Source of the DNA: Streptomyces rubradiris
GTDB lineage: Bacteria > Actinomycetota > Actinomycetes > Streptomycetales > Streptomycetaceae
Direction of reading: 5' to 3'
Assembly (NCBI RefSeq): GCF_016860525.1
Contig: NZ_BNEA01000015.1
Span: forward strand, 5,356,501-5,420,500
Length of the DNA: 64,000 nucleotides
Positions within the stretch are counted from its first letter, which is position 1. Every line of letters starts with the position of its first letter. The notes below the pieces were generated by a model. It saw only the letters and a program-made list of their open reading frames with translations. It was not told the origin of the DNA and did not search any database. Positions 36,182-43,776 of the stretch are shown piece by piece. The position numbers and the translations under genes are program-made.

Positions 36182-37309
36182 GTGGCAAGGGCAAGGCAGG
36201 CCGTGGGCGAGGCCCGCAGGATCGTCGTCAAGGTGGGCTCGTCGTCGCTGACCACCGCCGAGGGCGGCCTGGACGCCGACCGCGTGGACGCCCTCGTGGA
36301 CGTCCTCGCCAAGAGCCGTAGCGGGGGCGAGCGGGAGATCGTCCTCGTCTCCTCCGGTGCCATCGCCGCCGGCCTCGCCCCGCTCGGCCTGCGCCGCCGC
36401 CCCAAGGACCTCGCCCGCCAGCAGGCCGCCGCCAGCGTCGGCCAGGGCCTGCTCGTCGCCCGCTACACCGCCTCCTTCGCCCGCTACGGCGTCCGCGTCG
36501 GCCAGATCCTGCTCACCAGCGACGACATGAGCCGCCGCGCCCACCACCGCAACGCCTCCCGCACCCTGGACGAGCTGCTCGCGATGGGCGCCTTCCCGAT
36601 CGTCAACGAGAACGACACGGTCGCCACCGACGAGATCCGCTTCGGCGACAACGACCGCCTCGCCGCGCTCGTCGCCCACCTCGTCCACGCCGACCTGCTG
36701 GTCCTCCTCTCCGACGTCGACGGCGTCTACGACGGCGACCCCAGCCGGCCCGGCACCTCCCGGATAGCGGAGGTGAGGGGCCCGCGGGACCTCGCGGGCG
36801 TCGAGATCGGCAGCGCGGGCAAGGCCGGCGTCGGCACCGGCGGCATGGTCACCAAGGTGGAGGCCGCGCGGATCGCCGCCGCCGCCGGGATTCCGGTGGT
36901 GCTCACCAGCGCCGTGCACGCGGCCGAGGCACTGGCCGGCGGTGACACCGGCACCTACTTCCACCCCACCGGCAAGCGCTCCGCCGACCGGCTCCTGTGG
37001 CTCCAGCACGCCTCCACCCCGCAGGGCGCCCTCACCCTGGACGACGGCGCGGTGGACGCGGTCGTGAACGGGCGCAAGTCGCTGCTGCCCGCCGGAATCG
37101 CCGCCGTGGAGGGCGAGTTCAGCGCCGGCGACCCCGTCGAGCTGCGGGACGCGCGGGGCCGCGCGGTGGCCCGGGGGCTCGTCAACTTCGACGCCAAGGA
37201 GATCCCCCTGCTGATCGGGCGTTCGACGCGTGAGCTGGCGCGCGAGCTGGGCGCCGCGTACGAACGCGAGGTCGTACACAGGGACGACCTGGTGCTCCTG
37301 CACGTGTAA
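36182..37309 (+). CDS. proB: glutamate 5-kinase
   Basis: First step of proline synthesis: phosphorylates glutamate with ATP. The 375 aa comprise an amino-acid kinase domain (VVKVGSSSLTT, LVSSGAIAAGL, NENDTVATDEIRFGDNDRLAALVAHL, LLSDVDGVYDGDP) and a C-terminal PUA domain (LTLDDGAVDAVVNGRKSLLPAGI). This is the usual two-domain form, normally feedback-inhibited by proline. The GTG start has GGAAGG upstream; a TAGATT -10 near 36131 would give a ~40-nt leader. A hairpin follows, with proA 0.76 kb downstream behind an unknown gene. Confidence 0.96.
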   Translation: MARARQAVGEARRIVVKVGSSSLTTAEGGLDADRVDALVDVLAKSRSGGEREIVLVSSGAIAAGLAPLGLRRRPKDLARQQAAASVGQGLLVARYTASFARYGVRVGQILLTSDDMSRRAHHRNASRTLDELLAMGAFPIVNENDTVATDEIRFGDNDRLAALVAHLVHADLLVLLSDVDGVYDGDPSRPGTSRIAEVRGPRDLAGVEIGSAGKAGVGTGGMVTKVEAARIAAAAGIPVVLTSAVHAAEALAGGDTGTYFHPTGKRSADRLLWLQHASTPQGALTLDDGAVDAVVNGRKSLLPAGIAAVEGEFSAGDPVELRDARGRAVARGLVNFDAKEIPLLIGRSTRELARELGAAYEREVVHRDDLVLLHV

Positions 37310-37340
37310 CGCTCGCAAAACCACTCGTAAAGCGGAGCGT

Positions 37341-37370
37341 ACGGAACGCCCCCGGTGGGGGACGTTCCGT
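37341..37370 (+). terminator. proB terminator hairpin
   Basis: ACGGAACG/CGTTCCGT stem extended by CCCCC/GGGGG with a GGT loop and a bulged A. There is no T run. It separates proB from the next gene. Confidence 0.65.
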
Positions 37371-37413
37371 AAAACCCCCACACGGAGCCCGGCGGCCTGC
37401 TCAACTTTGTCTC

Positions 37414-37438
37414 GGGAACATGTTGAAGGGAACACGTT
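37414..37438. repeat. direct repeat of GGGAACAYGTT upstream of an unknown gene
   Basis: GGGAACATGTT (37414-37424) and GGGAACACGTT (37428-37438) repeat at 14-bp spacing. The second forms a GGAAC-N2-GTTCC dyad. They sit 59-83 bp before the GTG at 37497 and may be operator sites. Confidence 0.45.
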
Positions 37439-37496
37439 CCGTCAAGGGGCCAAGCGAGCCGTACGGCCTTGCCGGCCATGCGTGAAGGAGGCCGTC

Positions 37497-37922
37497 GTGA
37501 GACGAGTGCGCCCGGGGGCGGCGTCCCGCGGTGCTCTGACGAGCGTCGCGGCCGGGGACACCTACGAGGAACCCAGGGACCTGCCCAGGCTGTGGCACGT
37601 CACCCTGAGCGTCTCCGGCGAGAAGGTCCCGCTGCCGGAACTGCGGCGGGCCCTGGAACAGCTCGCCCACGACCACCCCTTCCTGCTGACCAGCAGATAC
37701 GCGACCGACCACGCGGAGATCCGGTACTGGGAAGAGGCCCGCGACCTGCACGACGCCGCCGCGGTGGCGCTGCGCCTGTGGGGCGAGCACCGGCAGACCG
37801 CCGGCCTGCCCGCCTGGGAGATCGTCGGCCTGGAGGTCATCGACCGCGAGACCTACCACCACCGCATCGCCGAGGGCTACGGCCCGCCACCGGCGACACC
37901 GGTGGGCGTGCATCCGTTCTGA
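37497..37922 (+). CDS. conserved actinobacterial protein of unknown function
   Basis: A 141-aa soluble protein I cannot assign. The core reads as an alternating alpha/beta domain: [68 protein letters not shown], then [15 protein letters not shown]. There are no membrane segments, Cys pairs or nucleotide motifs. An excellent GAAGGAGG lies 5 nt before the GTG. It sits between proB and proA in the same direction but is separated from proB by a hairpin and from proA by its own promoter, so it need not act in proline synthesis. Confidence 0.82.
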   Translation: MRRVRPGAASRGALTSVAAGDTYEEPRDLPRLWHVTLSVSGEKVPLPELRRALEQLAHDHPFLLTSRYATDHAEIRYWEEARDLHDAAAVALRLWGEHRQTAGLPAWEIVGLEVIDRETYHHRIAEGYGPPPATPVGVHPF

Positions 37923-38058
37923 GCGGGGAGCCGTCGCTCCAGGGCGTCGGCGGGCCGGGGGCGCAGGGTGGACCAGGTGGTGGCCCGGGGGAGGGGTTCG
38001 CCCTTTTTGGGGTGTCTCGGGGTGTGGGACGGCCGCTGAACCGCGGCGCCCCGCGCAC

Positions 38059-38064
38059 TACCCT
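38059..38064 (+). promoter_or_regulatory. -10 box for a leaderless proA transcript
   Basis: TACCCT ends 6 nt before the proA ATG with no ribosome binding site. Confidence 0.55.
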
Positions 38065-38070
38065 TCCCCC

Positions 38071-39357
38071 ATGACCACGCTCTCGCCGTACGACTCGATG
38101 TCCCCGGTCACCCAGGCCGCCTACCGGGCCAAGGCCGCCGCCGCCGACCTCGCGCCGCTCCCGCGCGCCGTGAAGGACGACACGCTGCTCGCCATCGCCG
38201 ACGCCCTGGAGGTCCGGACCGCCGAGATCATCGAGGCCAACGCCAAGGATGTGGCCAAGGCCCGGGAGAACGGCACCAGCGAGGCCATCGTCGACCGGCT
38301 CACCCTCACCCCCGAGCGGATCCGCGCCATCGCCTCCGACGTCCGCGACGTGGCCAAGCTGCCCGACCCGGTCGGCGAGGTCGTCCGCGGCTCCACCCTG
38401 CCCAACGGCATCGACCTGCGCCAGGTCCGCGTACCGCTCGGCGTCGTCGGCATCATCTACGAGGCCCGCCCGAACGTGACCGTCGACGCGGCGGCCCTGT
38501 GCCTGAAGTCCGGCAACGCCGTCCTGCTGCGCGGCTCCGCCTCCGCCTACGAGTCCAACACCGCCCTCGTCCGGGTGATCCGCGACGCCGTCGGCGGTGC
38601 CGGGCTCCCCGCCGACGCCGTCCAGCTCGTGCCCGGCGAGAGCCGCGACTCCGTCCGCGAGCTGATGCGCGCCCGCGGCCTGGTCGACGTCCTCATCCCG
38701 CGCGGCGGCGCCTCCTTGATCCGGACCGTGGTCAACGAGTCCACGGTCCCCGTGATCGAGACCGGCACCGGCAACTGCCACGTCTACGTCGACGCCCAGG
38801 CCGACATCGACACGGCCATCGAGATCCTGATCAACTCCAAGGCCCAGCGGGTCAGCGTCTGCAACGCCGCCGAGACCCTCCTCGTCCACCAGGACATCGC
38901 CTCCGAGTTCCTGCCCCGGGCCCTCGACGCCCTCGCCGAGGCCGGGGTCACCGTCCACGCCGACGACCGGGTCATGGCCTACGCCAAGGACTCCAAGGTC
39001 ACCGCGGTCGAGGCCACCCCCGAGGACTGGGAGACGGAGTACCTCTCCTACGACATCGCCGCCGCGGTCGTCGACTCGCTGGACAAGGCCGTCGAGCACA
39101 TCCGGCTGTGGACCTCCGGCCACACCGAGGCCATCGTCACCACCTCCCAGCAGGCCGCCCGCCGCTTCACCCAGCTGGTCGACTCCACCACCGTCGCCGT
39201 GAACGCCTCCACCCGCTTCACCGACGGCGGCCAGTTCGGCTTCGGTGCCGAGATCGGCATCTCCACCCAGAAGCTGCACGCCCGCGGCCCGATGGGGCTG
39301 CCGGAGCTGACCAGCACCAAGTACATCGTCACCGGCGACGGGCACGTACGCCGCTGA
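38071..39357 (+). CDS. proA: gamma-glutamyl phosphate reductase
   Basis: Second step of proline synthesis: NADPH reduction of glutamyl-5-phosphate to the semialdehyde. The 428 aa are of the aldehyde dehydrogenase superfamily. Landmarks are [35 protein letters not shown] (cofactor binding), [14 protein letters not shown], the catalytic Cys264 in [14 protein letters not shown], and [28 protein letters not shown] near the end. It appears to be expressed from its own leaderless promoter rather than as a strict operon with proB. Confidence 0.97.
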   Translation: MTTLSPYDSMSPVTQAAYRAKAAAADLAPLPRAVKDDTLLAIADALEVRTAEIIEANAKDVAKARENGTSEAIVDRLTLTPERIRAIASDVRDVAKLPDPVGEVVRGSTLPNGIDLRQVRVPLGVVGIIYEARPNVTVDAAALCLKSGNAVLLRGSASAYESNTALVRVIRDAVGGAGLPADAVQLVPGESRDSVRELMRARGLVDVLIPRGGASLIRTVVNESTVPVIETGTGNCHVYVDAQADIDTAIEILINSKAQRVSVCNAAETLLVHQDIASEFLPRALDALAEAGVTVHADDRVMAYAKDSKVTAVEATPEDWETEYLSYDIAAAVVDSLDKAVEHIRLWTSGHTEAIVTTSQQAARRFTQLVDSTTVAVNASTRFTDGGQFGFGAEIGISTQKLHARGPMGLPELTSTKYIVTGDGHVRR

Positions 39358-39465
39358 CGTTCACCCGTCCGGCCGAGCGCACCCGGCCCCGGGGAACGCG
39401 GCCGAAAGGCATCTCACCAGGCAGACGAATTTCCATACCGTCTGCCCAAATTGACCCCCCAGGTC

Positions 39466-39471
39466 TACTCT
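39466..39471 (+). promoter_or_regulatory. -10 box for a leaderless transcript of the first SVVFDE-motif gene
   Basis: TACTCT ends 6 nt before the GTG at 39478. The same hexamer at the same distance precedes the neighbouring related gene at 40142. Confidence 0.5.
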
Positions 39472-39477
39472 GGACCC

Positions 39478-40044
39478 GTGCCGGAGGACGTGGGGGGCAC
39501 GCCGTTCGCTGACGGCTGGGAGCCCGACGACGACCACGACCACGGGGTGTCGGACGAAGAGTTCGCCTCCGTGGTCTTCGACGAGGCCTTCGTACAGGCG
39601 GCCACGGTCCATGAACCGTCCGCCGTCGAACGCCTCCTGGCCGCAGCCCAGGCGAGAGCCGAGGCCTCCGAGGCGGAGGCCCGCCGCGCCCACGCCCGGG
39701 GCGAGCGCTACGACGACGGCTACGGCCCCGACGGCGCCGGATTCGGTCAAGATCACGACGATGCCGGGCCGGACGGCGCCTACGCCCTCGACGACGGTTC
39801 TTACGGCCCGTACGGCAAGCACGTCCGCTGGCACCGTCCCGTCGCCTGGGTCCTGGCCGTCGTGATGGGCATCGGCATGGTCGCCCTGGCCTTCGCCGCC
39901 GTCTACCGGGGAGGCTCCTCGGGCACCCGCGACCGGGTTCCCGCGCCCGCCTCGACCGGCGTGGGCAAGGACACCGCCTCCGCTCCCGCCGCCACCGACG
40001 ACCATCCCCGGCCGGCCGTCTCGGCCGTCCCGCACTCCCCCTGA
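39478..40044 (+). CDS. single-pass membrane protein with an N-terminal SVVFDE motif
   Basis: A 188-aa protein of unknown function. The acidic N-terminal cytoplasmic part contains SDEEFASVVFDEAFVQAATVHEPSAVERLLAAA (about residues 25-57), then an Ala/Glu-rich helix and a Gly/Asp/Tyr-rich linker. One transmembrane helix (VAWVLAVVMGIGMVALAFAAVY, about 120-142) leads to a short Pro/Ala-rich outer tail. The next gene encodes a protein with the same N-terminal motif (EYRSVVFDESFVRAARLQESSAAERM). The GTG start is set by the TACTCT box. I recall this locus in S. coelicolor being linked to the spore-wall-synthesising complex, but I cannot confirm a role here. Confidence 0.82.
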   Translation: MPEDVGGTPFADGWEPDDDHDHGVSDEEFASVVFDEAFVQAATVHEPSAVERLLAAAQARAEASEAEARRAHARGERYDDGYGPDGAGFGQDHDDAGPDGAYALDDGSYGPYGKHVRWHRPVAWVLAVVMGIGMVALAFAAVYRGGSSGTRDRVPAPASTGVGKDTASAPAATDDHPRPAVSAVPHSP

Positions 40045-40129
40045 GCGCCCTTCGAGCACCGACTCGCGCCTGTTGAGAACCTGTCAGAAGTTGTCGTCGG
40101 CCGGGCGTTTACCCGGGCCCCGCCGGACC

Positions 40130-40135
40130 TACTCT
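40130..40135 (+). promoter_or_regulatory. -10 box for a leaderless transcript of the second SVVFDE-motif gene
   Basis: TACTCT ends 6 nt before the ATG at 40142. Confidence 0.5.
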
Positions 40136-40141
40136 GAAAGT

Positions 40142-41212
40142 ATGGGCGGGCCTGGAGACCCACCGGAGGGGACACCCGAGGGCGGCCCCGGCGGTGCGGA
40201 GGACGAATACCGATCCGTCGTCTTCGACGAGTCGTTCGTCCGCGCTGCCCGGCTCCAGGAGTCCTCCGCCGCGGAGCGGATGGCCGACCACGCGCCCGCC
40301 GTACGCCGCCGCCCGGCCCTGCGCCGCGGACTCACCCGGCAGGTCCTGATCCTCGCCCTGCTCATCGCCGTCGCCTTCGGCACCGCCCTGTACATGGGCG
40401 TCCGCCACCCCTACGGCTCCACGCCGGTCCGCCGGTCCGTGGAGGCCCTGCGGATGACCGTCGTCCCGCTCGCCCCGCAGGGCAGGGTGCCCGGTGCCGC
40501 CGACCCCCGGCGGCTGTTCACGCACAGCCCCGCCGCCCCCTTCGACATCGGCGCCGAGGGCATCCCGCTGCCGGCCTCGCGCGGCACCGCCCACTTCTCC
40601 GACAGCCAGGTGATGACCGCCCTCACCGCCGTCAAGGACTACATCGTCCGTTCCTCCCTCCACCCCGAGGTGCTGACCGGCCGCGAGGTGCGCCCCGTCC
40701 GGGCCCTGGTCGACTCCGATCAGCTCGACCAGTTCGACCGGAGCGTCACCCACCCCGCGGCGGACGGGCGGCACGCCTCCACGGGCTGGATGGTCCGCAT
40801 CGACCCCGCGCGAGCCCGGCTGGCCGACGACCGGATCCGCGCCTTCGGCACCCTGAAGGTCACCGAGGCCGACGCGGCGACGCTGGAGGTCTCCGCCGAC
40901 CACACCTTCGTCTACGCCCTGCGCCCCACCGGCGCCGCCCCGCACGCCCCCGCGTCCCTCTTCACGGTCCGCCGCGAGCTGACGTTCCACCTCGACCGCG
41001 ACGACCTGCGCACCCACCAGGTCCAGCTGACCGCGTCCCATGTCCAGGCGGGCCCCCTCGCCTGCGCCGAGGACGCCTCGGCCTACCTGCGCCCCCTCCT
41101 GGCCGGCCAGACCGCCGGGACGGACGGCCCCGCGGGCACCAACCCCTACGACACCGACAGCCCGGCGGTCCTCTGCGGAACACTGGCCACGGAAGCGCAA
41201 CCGAGGGTGTGA
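40142..41212 (+). CDS. membrane-anchored extracytoplasmic protein with an N-terminal SVVFDE motif
   Basis: A 356-aa protein of unknown function. The cytoplasmic N-terminus (~65 residues) has the motif EYRSVVFDESFVRAARLQESSAAERM found in the preceding protein, then a basic stretch and one transmembrane helix (VLILALLIAVAFGTALYMGV, about 67-86). The large outside domain (~270 residues) includes FSDSQVMTALTAVKDYIVRSSLHPEVLTG and a beta-rich half, with a Cys near CAEDASAYLRPLL and one near LCGTL that could form a disulfide. The shared cytoplasmic motif suggests both proteins dock on one partner. Confidence 0.82.
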   Translation: MGGPGDPPEGTPEGGPGGAEDEYRSVVFDESFVRAARLQESSAAERMADHAPAVRRRPALRRGLTRQVLILALLIAVAFGTALYMGVRHPYGSTPVRRSVEALRMTVVPLAPQGRVPGAADPRRLFTHSPAAPFDIGAEGIPLPASRGTAHFSDSQVMTALTAVKDYIVRSSLHPEVLTGREVRPVRALVDSDQLDQFDRSVTHPAADGRHASTGWMVRIDPARARLADDRIRAFGTLKVTEADAATLEVSADHTFVYALRPTGAAPHAPASLFTVRRELTFHLDRDDLRTHQVQLTASHVQAGPLACAEDASAYLRPLLAGQTAGTDGPAGTNPYDTDSPAVLCGTLATEAQPRV

Positions 41213-41279
41213 GCACTGCCGGCCGGCTCTGGAGGGGGCGGGACGCGCTCCGGGGAGGGCTGTCGGCGTGACCCGAGAG

Positions 41280-41328
41280 GGGCTTCCGCCTCCGCTCCGG
41301 GACGCTGTCGGAGCGGAGGCGGAAGCCC
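41280..41328. terminator. long terminator hairpin between convergent genes
   Basis: A perfect 19-bp stem (GGGCTTCCGCCTCCGCTCC and its complement) with an 11-nt loop, just before the end of the M48 gene on the other strand. Likely bidirectional. Confidence 0.8.
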
Positions 41329-41332
41329 GGGG

Positions 41333-42418
41333 CTACGCGTCCGCGCCGCCCGGTGCCTCCCCCGCGGCCGGCGGAGGGCTGCGGAAGCCGTCGAAGCCGC
41401 GACGGACCCGGCCGCCCAGGTCGCCCGCGCCCCCCGCCAGGTCCGTGACCAGCTTCATCAGCGGGTCCTTGGAACTCTTCACATCGCTCGCGTAGCCGGC
41501 CGCCGACTCGCGGAAGGAGTCGCTGACGGAGGCGTCCTTGTCCTCGCTGCGCCGTGCGTAGTGGCCGTCCATGATCCGCTGGTAGTCGCGCGACTCGGCC
41601 CACTTCTTCAGCTCGGCGGCCCGCACGGTGGTGAACGGGTGGGAACGGGGCAGCACGTTCAGGATCTTCAGCACGGAGTCGCGCAAGTCACCGCCGGATT
41701 CGTACTCCTCGGCCTGCTCCAGGAACGCGTCCACGTTCATCTCGTGCAGGTGGTTGCCGCCCGCGATCTTCATCAGGCCCCGCATCGAGGCCCGCACGTC
41801 CTGGCCCACCAGCAGGCCCGCCCGGTCGGCGGACAGCTCCGACTTGCGGAACCACTCCCGCAGCGCCGTGACGATCGCCGTGACCGCGAGATTGCCGAGC
41901 GGGATCCACGCGACCTTCACCGCGAGGCTGGTCAGGAACAGCAGGACCGTGCGGTACACCGAGTGCCCGGACAGCGCGTGCCCCACCTCGTGCCCGATGA
42001 CCGCCCGCATCTCCTCCTCGTCGAGGAGTTCCACCAGCCCCGTGCTGACCACGATGATCGGCTCGTCCAGGCCGACGCACATCGCGCTCGGCCGCGGGTC
42101 CTGCGTGACGTACATCGGCGGGACCTTCTCCAGGTCCAGGATGTAGCAGGCGTCCATCAGCATGTCGTGCAGGTGGGAGAACTGCCGCTCGGAGACCCGT
42201 ACCGAGTCGGACAGGAACAGCAGCCTCAGGCTCCGCTCCGGCAGCAGCCCGCTGAGCGCCTTGAACACGGTGTCGAACCCGCTCAGCTTGCGCAGCGCGA
42301 CCAGCGCCGAACGGTCCGCCGGGTGCTCGTAGGCGCGCGAGGAGATCCCCGGGAAACGCCTGCGCTGCCTGCCGGGCAACCGCTCGTGCCCCGTCTGCTG
42401 CCGGCCGTCGTCGGACAT
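41333..42418 (-). CDS. M48-family zinc metallopeptidase
   Basis: A 361-aa membrane-associated zinc protease. The zinc motif is HEVGH at 143-147 (RAVIGHEVGHALSGHS), with the third ligand Glu194 in SELSADRAG, followed by HPFTTVRAAEL typical of HtpX/M48 proteins. A hydrophobic stretch between them (VLLFLTSLAVKVAWIPLGNLAVTAIV) likely enters the membrane. I prefer ATG 42418 because GGGGGAAG lies just upstream; ATG 42430 lacks such a site. M48 proteins degrade misfolded membrane proteins, but the substrate here is unknown. Confidence 0.9.
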   Translation of the reverse strand: MSDDGRQQTGHERLPGRQRRRFPGISSRAYEHPADRSALVALRKLSGFDTVFKALSGLLPERSLRLLFLSDSVRVSERQFSHLHDMLMDACYILDLEKVPPMYVTQDPRPSAMCVGLDEPIIVVSTGLVELLDEEEMRAVIGHEVGHALSGHSVYRTVLLFLTSLAVKVAWIPLGNLAVTAIVTALREWFRKSELSADRAGLLVGQDVRASMRGLMKIAGGNHLHEMNVDAFLEQAEEYESGGDLRDSVLKILNVLPRSHPFTTVRAAELKKWAESRDYQRIMDGHYARRSEDKDASVSDSFRESAAGYASDVKSSKDPLMKLVTDLAGGAGDLGGRVRRGFDGFRSPPPAAGEAPGGADA

Positions 42419-42521
42419 GTCTTCCCCCATGTACGTGTCAGTGCCCACCGCGCCCCCGAGGCGGGGCCCAGCCTAGGCGGAGATACCGTGGACGGGCAGT
42501 ACACCCGAAGGAGTCCCCGCC

Positions 42522-42686
42522 ATGGAGCACCACCCCGCAGCCGCCCGGCTGACCGAGGCAGCCACGCTGGCCGTCCAGCAGCACGGGACGGGCAACCTGC
42601 TCCGTGTCGTGCTGGTCGTGATGGTCCTCGGCTGTGCGCTGACCGCCTGGTTCCTGCTGAGCGGCTACAAGCGCAAGGACGACTGA
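42522..42686 (+). CDS. 54-aa single-pass membrane protein
   Basis: A short gene with a good ribosome binding site (GAAGGAG, 8 nt before ATG). The protein MEHHPAAARLTEAATLAVQQ continues into one transmembrane helix (VVLVVMVLGCALTAWFLL) and ends with a charged tail (GYKRKDD), giving an inside C-terminus by the positive-inside rule. Streptomyces codon bias is strong throughout. No family is known to me. It is followed by another protein of the same size and layout. Confidence 0.72.
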   Translation: MEHHPAAARLTEAATLAVQQHGTGNLLRVVLVVMVLGCALTAWFLLSGYKRKDD

Positions 42687-42852
42687 CGCGCGCCGAAAGT
42701 TCCCCTCCCGTCCGCGGCGGGAGATCCTCGCCGGGGCCGGCCGCGGGCGCCCCTCGTCCCCAACGGCGGAGTCGGCGTGATCGCCGCACGGCCGCCCGCT
42801 TACGATGAGCCGACATCTTTATTCCGCCCACACGCGATAGGTCCTGCCGAAG

Positions 42853-43017
42853 ATGAGCTTCCACAGCGCCGCAGCCCAGTTGGTCACCCTTGCCGCCGAG
42901 GGCGAGGAGCGCGGCGGAAACCACGAGAGCCTGAACCCGCTCGTCACCGGCGGCGGCGCCCTGATCATCCTGCTCCTGCTGCTGTGGATCACCACGCGCT
43001 TCAACCGCGACCGCTGA
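42853..43017 (+). CDS. second 54-aa single-pass membrane protein
   Basis: [20 protein letters not shown], then a polar stretch ([15 protein letters not shown]), one helix ([11 protein letters not shown]) and a basic end (TTRFNRDR). It has the same length and topology as the preceding small gene, but little sequence identity. A possible -10 TACGAT lies near 42801; the ribosome binding site is weak. It sits just upstream of nadD. Unknown function. Confidence 0.7.
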   Translation: MSFHSAAAQLVTLAAEGEERGGNHESLNPLVTGGGALIILLLLLWITTRFNRDR

Positions 43018-43059
43018 GCGGGGACCCCGTCCCCGGCCGGACGTTCGAGGCCGGGCCGG

Positions 43060-43065
43060 TAGGGT
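43060..43065 (+). promoter_or_regulatory. -10 box upstream of nadD
   Basis: TAGGGT ends 8 nt before ATG 43074, consistent with a leaderless or very short-leader transcript. Confidence 0.45.
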
Positions 43066-43073
43066 CTGCACGC

Positions 43074-43760
43074 ATGGGAGAGCAGGACATGCCTACCGGT
43101 CCGGCACGCGAGACGGCCGACGACCCGGTGAAGCACCCGCAGCACGGACCGGGCCACGCCCCCGCCCACACGGGCAAGCGGCGCCTGGGCGTCATGGGCG
43201 GGACATTCGACCCGATCCACCACGGGCACTTGGTGGCGGCCAGCGAGGTCGCCGCGCAGTTCCAGCTGGACGAGGTGGTCTTCGTCCCCACCGGCGAACC
43301 GTGGCAGAAGTCGCACCGCAAGGTCTCCCCGGCCGAGGACCGCTACCTGATGACGGTCATCGCGACCGCCGAGAACCCGCAGTTCTCCGTCAGCCGCATC
43401 GACATCGACCGCGGCGGCCCCACCTACACCGTCGACACCCTGCGCGACCTGCGTGCCCTCAACCCGGACACCGACCTCTTCTTCATCACCGGCGCCGACG
43501 CCCTCGCCCAGCTGCTGACCTGGCACAACTCCGAGGAACTGTTCTCCTACGCGCACTTCATCGGCGTCACCCGCCCCGGCCACCACCTGACCGACCCGGG
43601 CCTGCCGGAAGGCGGCGTCTCGCTGGTCGAGGTGCCGGCCCTCGCCATCTCCTCCACGGACTGCCGCGCGCGAGTCGCCAAGGGCGACCCCATCTGGTAC
43701 ATGGTCCCGGACGGAGTCGTGCGCTACATCGACAAGCGCGAGCTGTACCGCGGCGAGTGA
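43074..43760 (+). CDS. nadD: nicotinate-nucleotide adenylyltransferase
   Basis: Joins nicotinate mononucleotide and ATP to give deamido-NAD. The 228 aa include the nucleotidyltransferase motif [20 protein letters not shown] and the [10 protein letters not shown] motif near the C-terminus. A ~38-residue polar N-terminal extension (from ATG 43074) is longer than in E. coli NadD; ATG 43089, five codons in, is the other candidate and has GGAG upstream. Followed by an LCP-type gene and rsfS, the common actinobacterial nadD-rsfS neighbourhood. Confidence 0.94.
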   Translation: MGEQDMPTGPARETADDPVKHPQHGPGHAPAHTGKRRLGVMGGTFDPIHHGHLVAASEVAAQFQLDEVVFVPTGEPWQKSHRKVSPAEDRYLMTVIATAENPQFSVSRIDIDRGGPTYTVDTLRDLRALNPDTDLFFITGADALAQLLTWHNSEELFSYAHFIGVTRPGHHLTDPGLPEGGVSLVEVPALAISSTDCRARVAKGDPIWYMVPDGVVRYIDKRELYRGE

Positions 43761-43776
43761 GCCGAGAGGGGCACCG

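Noticed and set aside
37414..37440. LexA (SOS) box
   Set aside because: The actinobacterial SOS box is GAAC-N4-GTTC; here the dyad spacing is 2, so it does not fit.
39451..39471. TTGACC plus TACTCT as a standard -35/-10 promoter
   Set aside because: The spacer is only 9 bp, too short for a normal sigma-70-type promoter; only the -10 box is kept.
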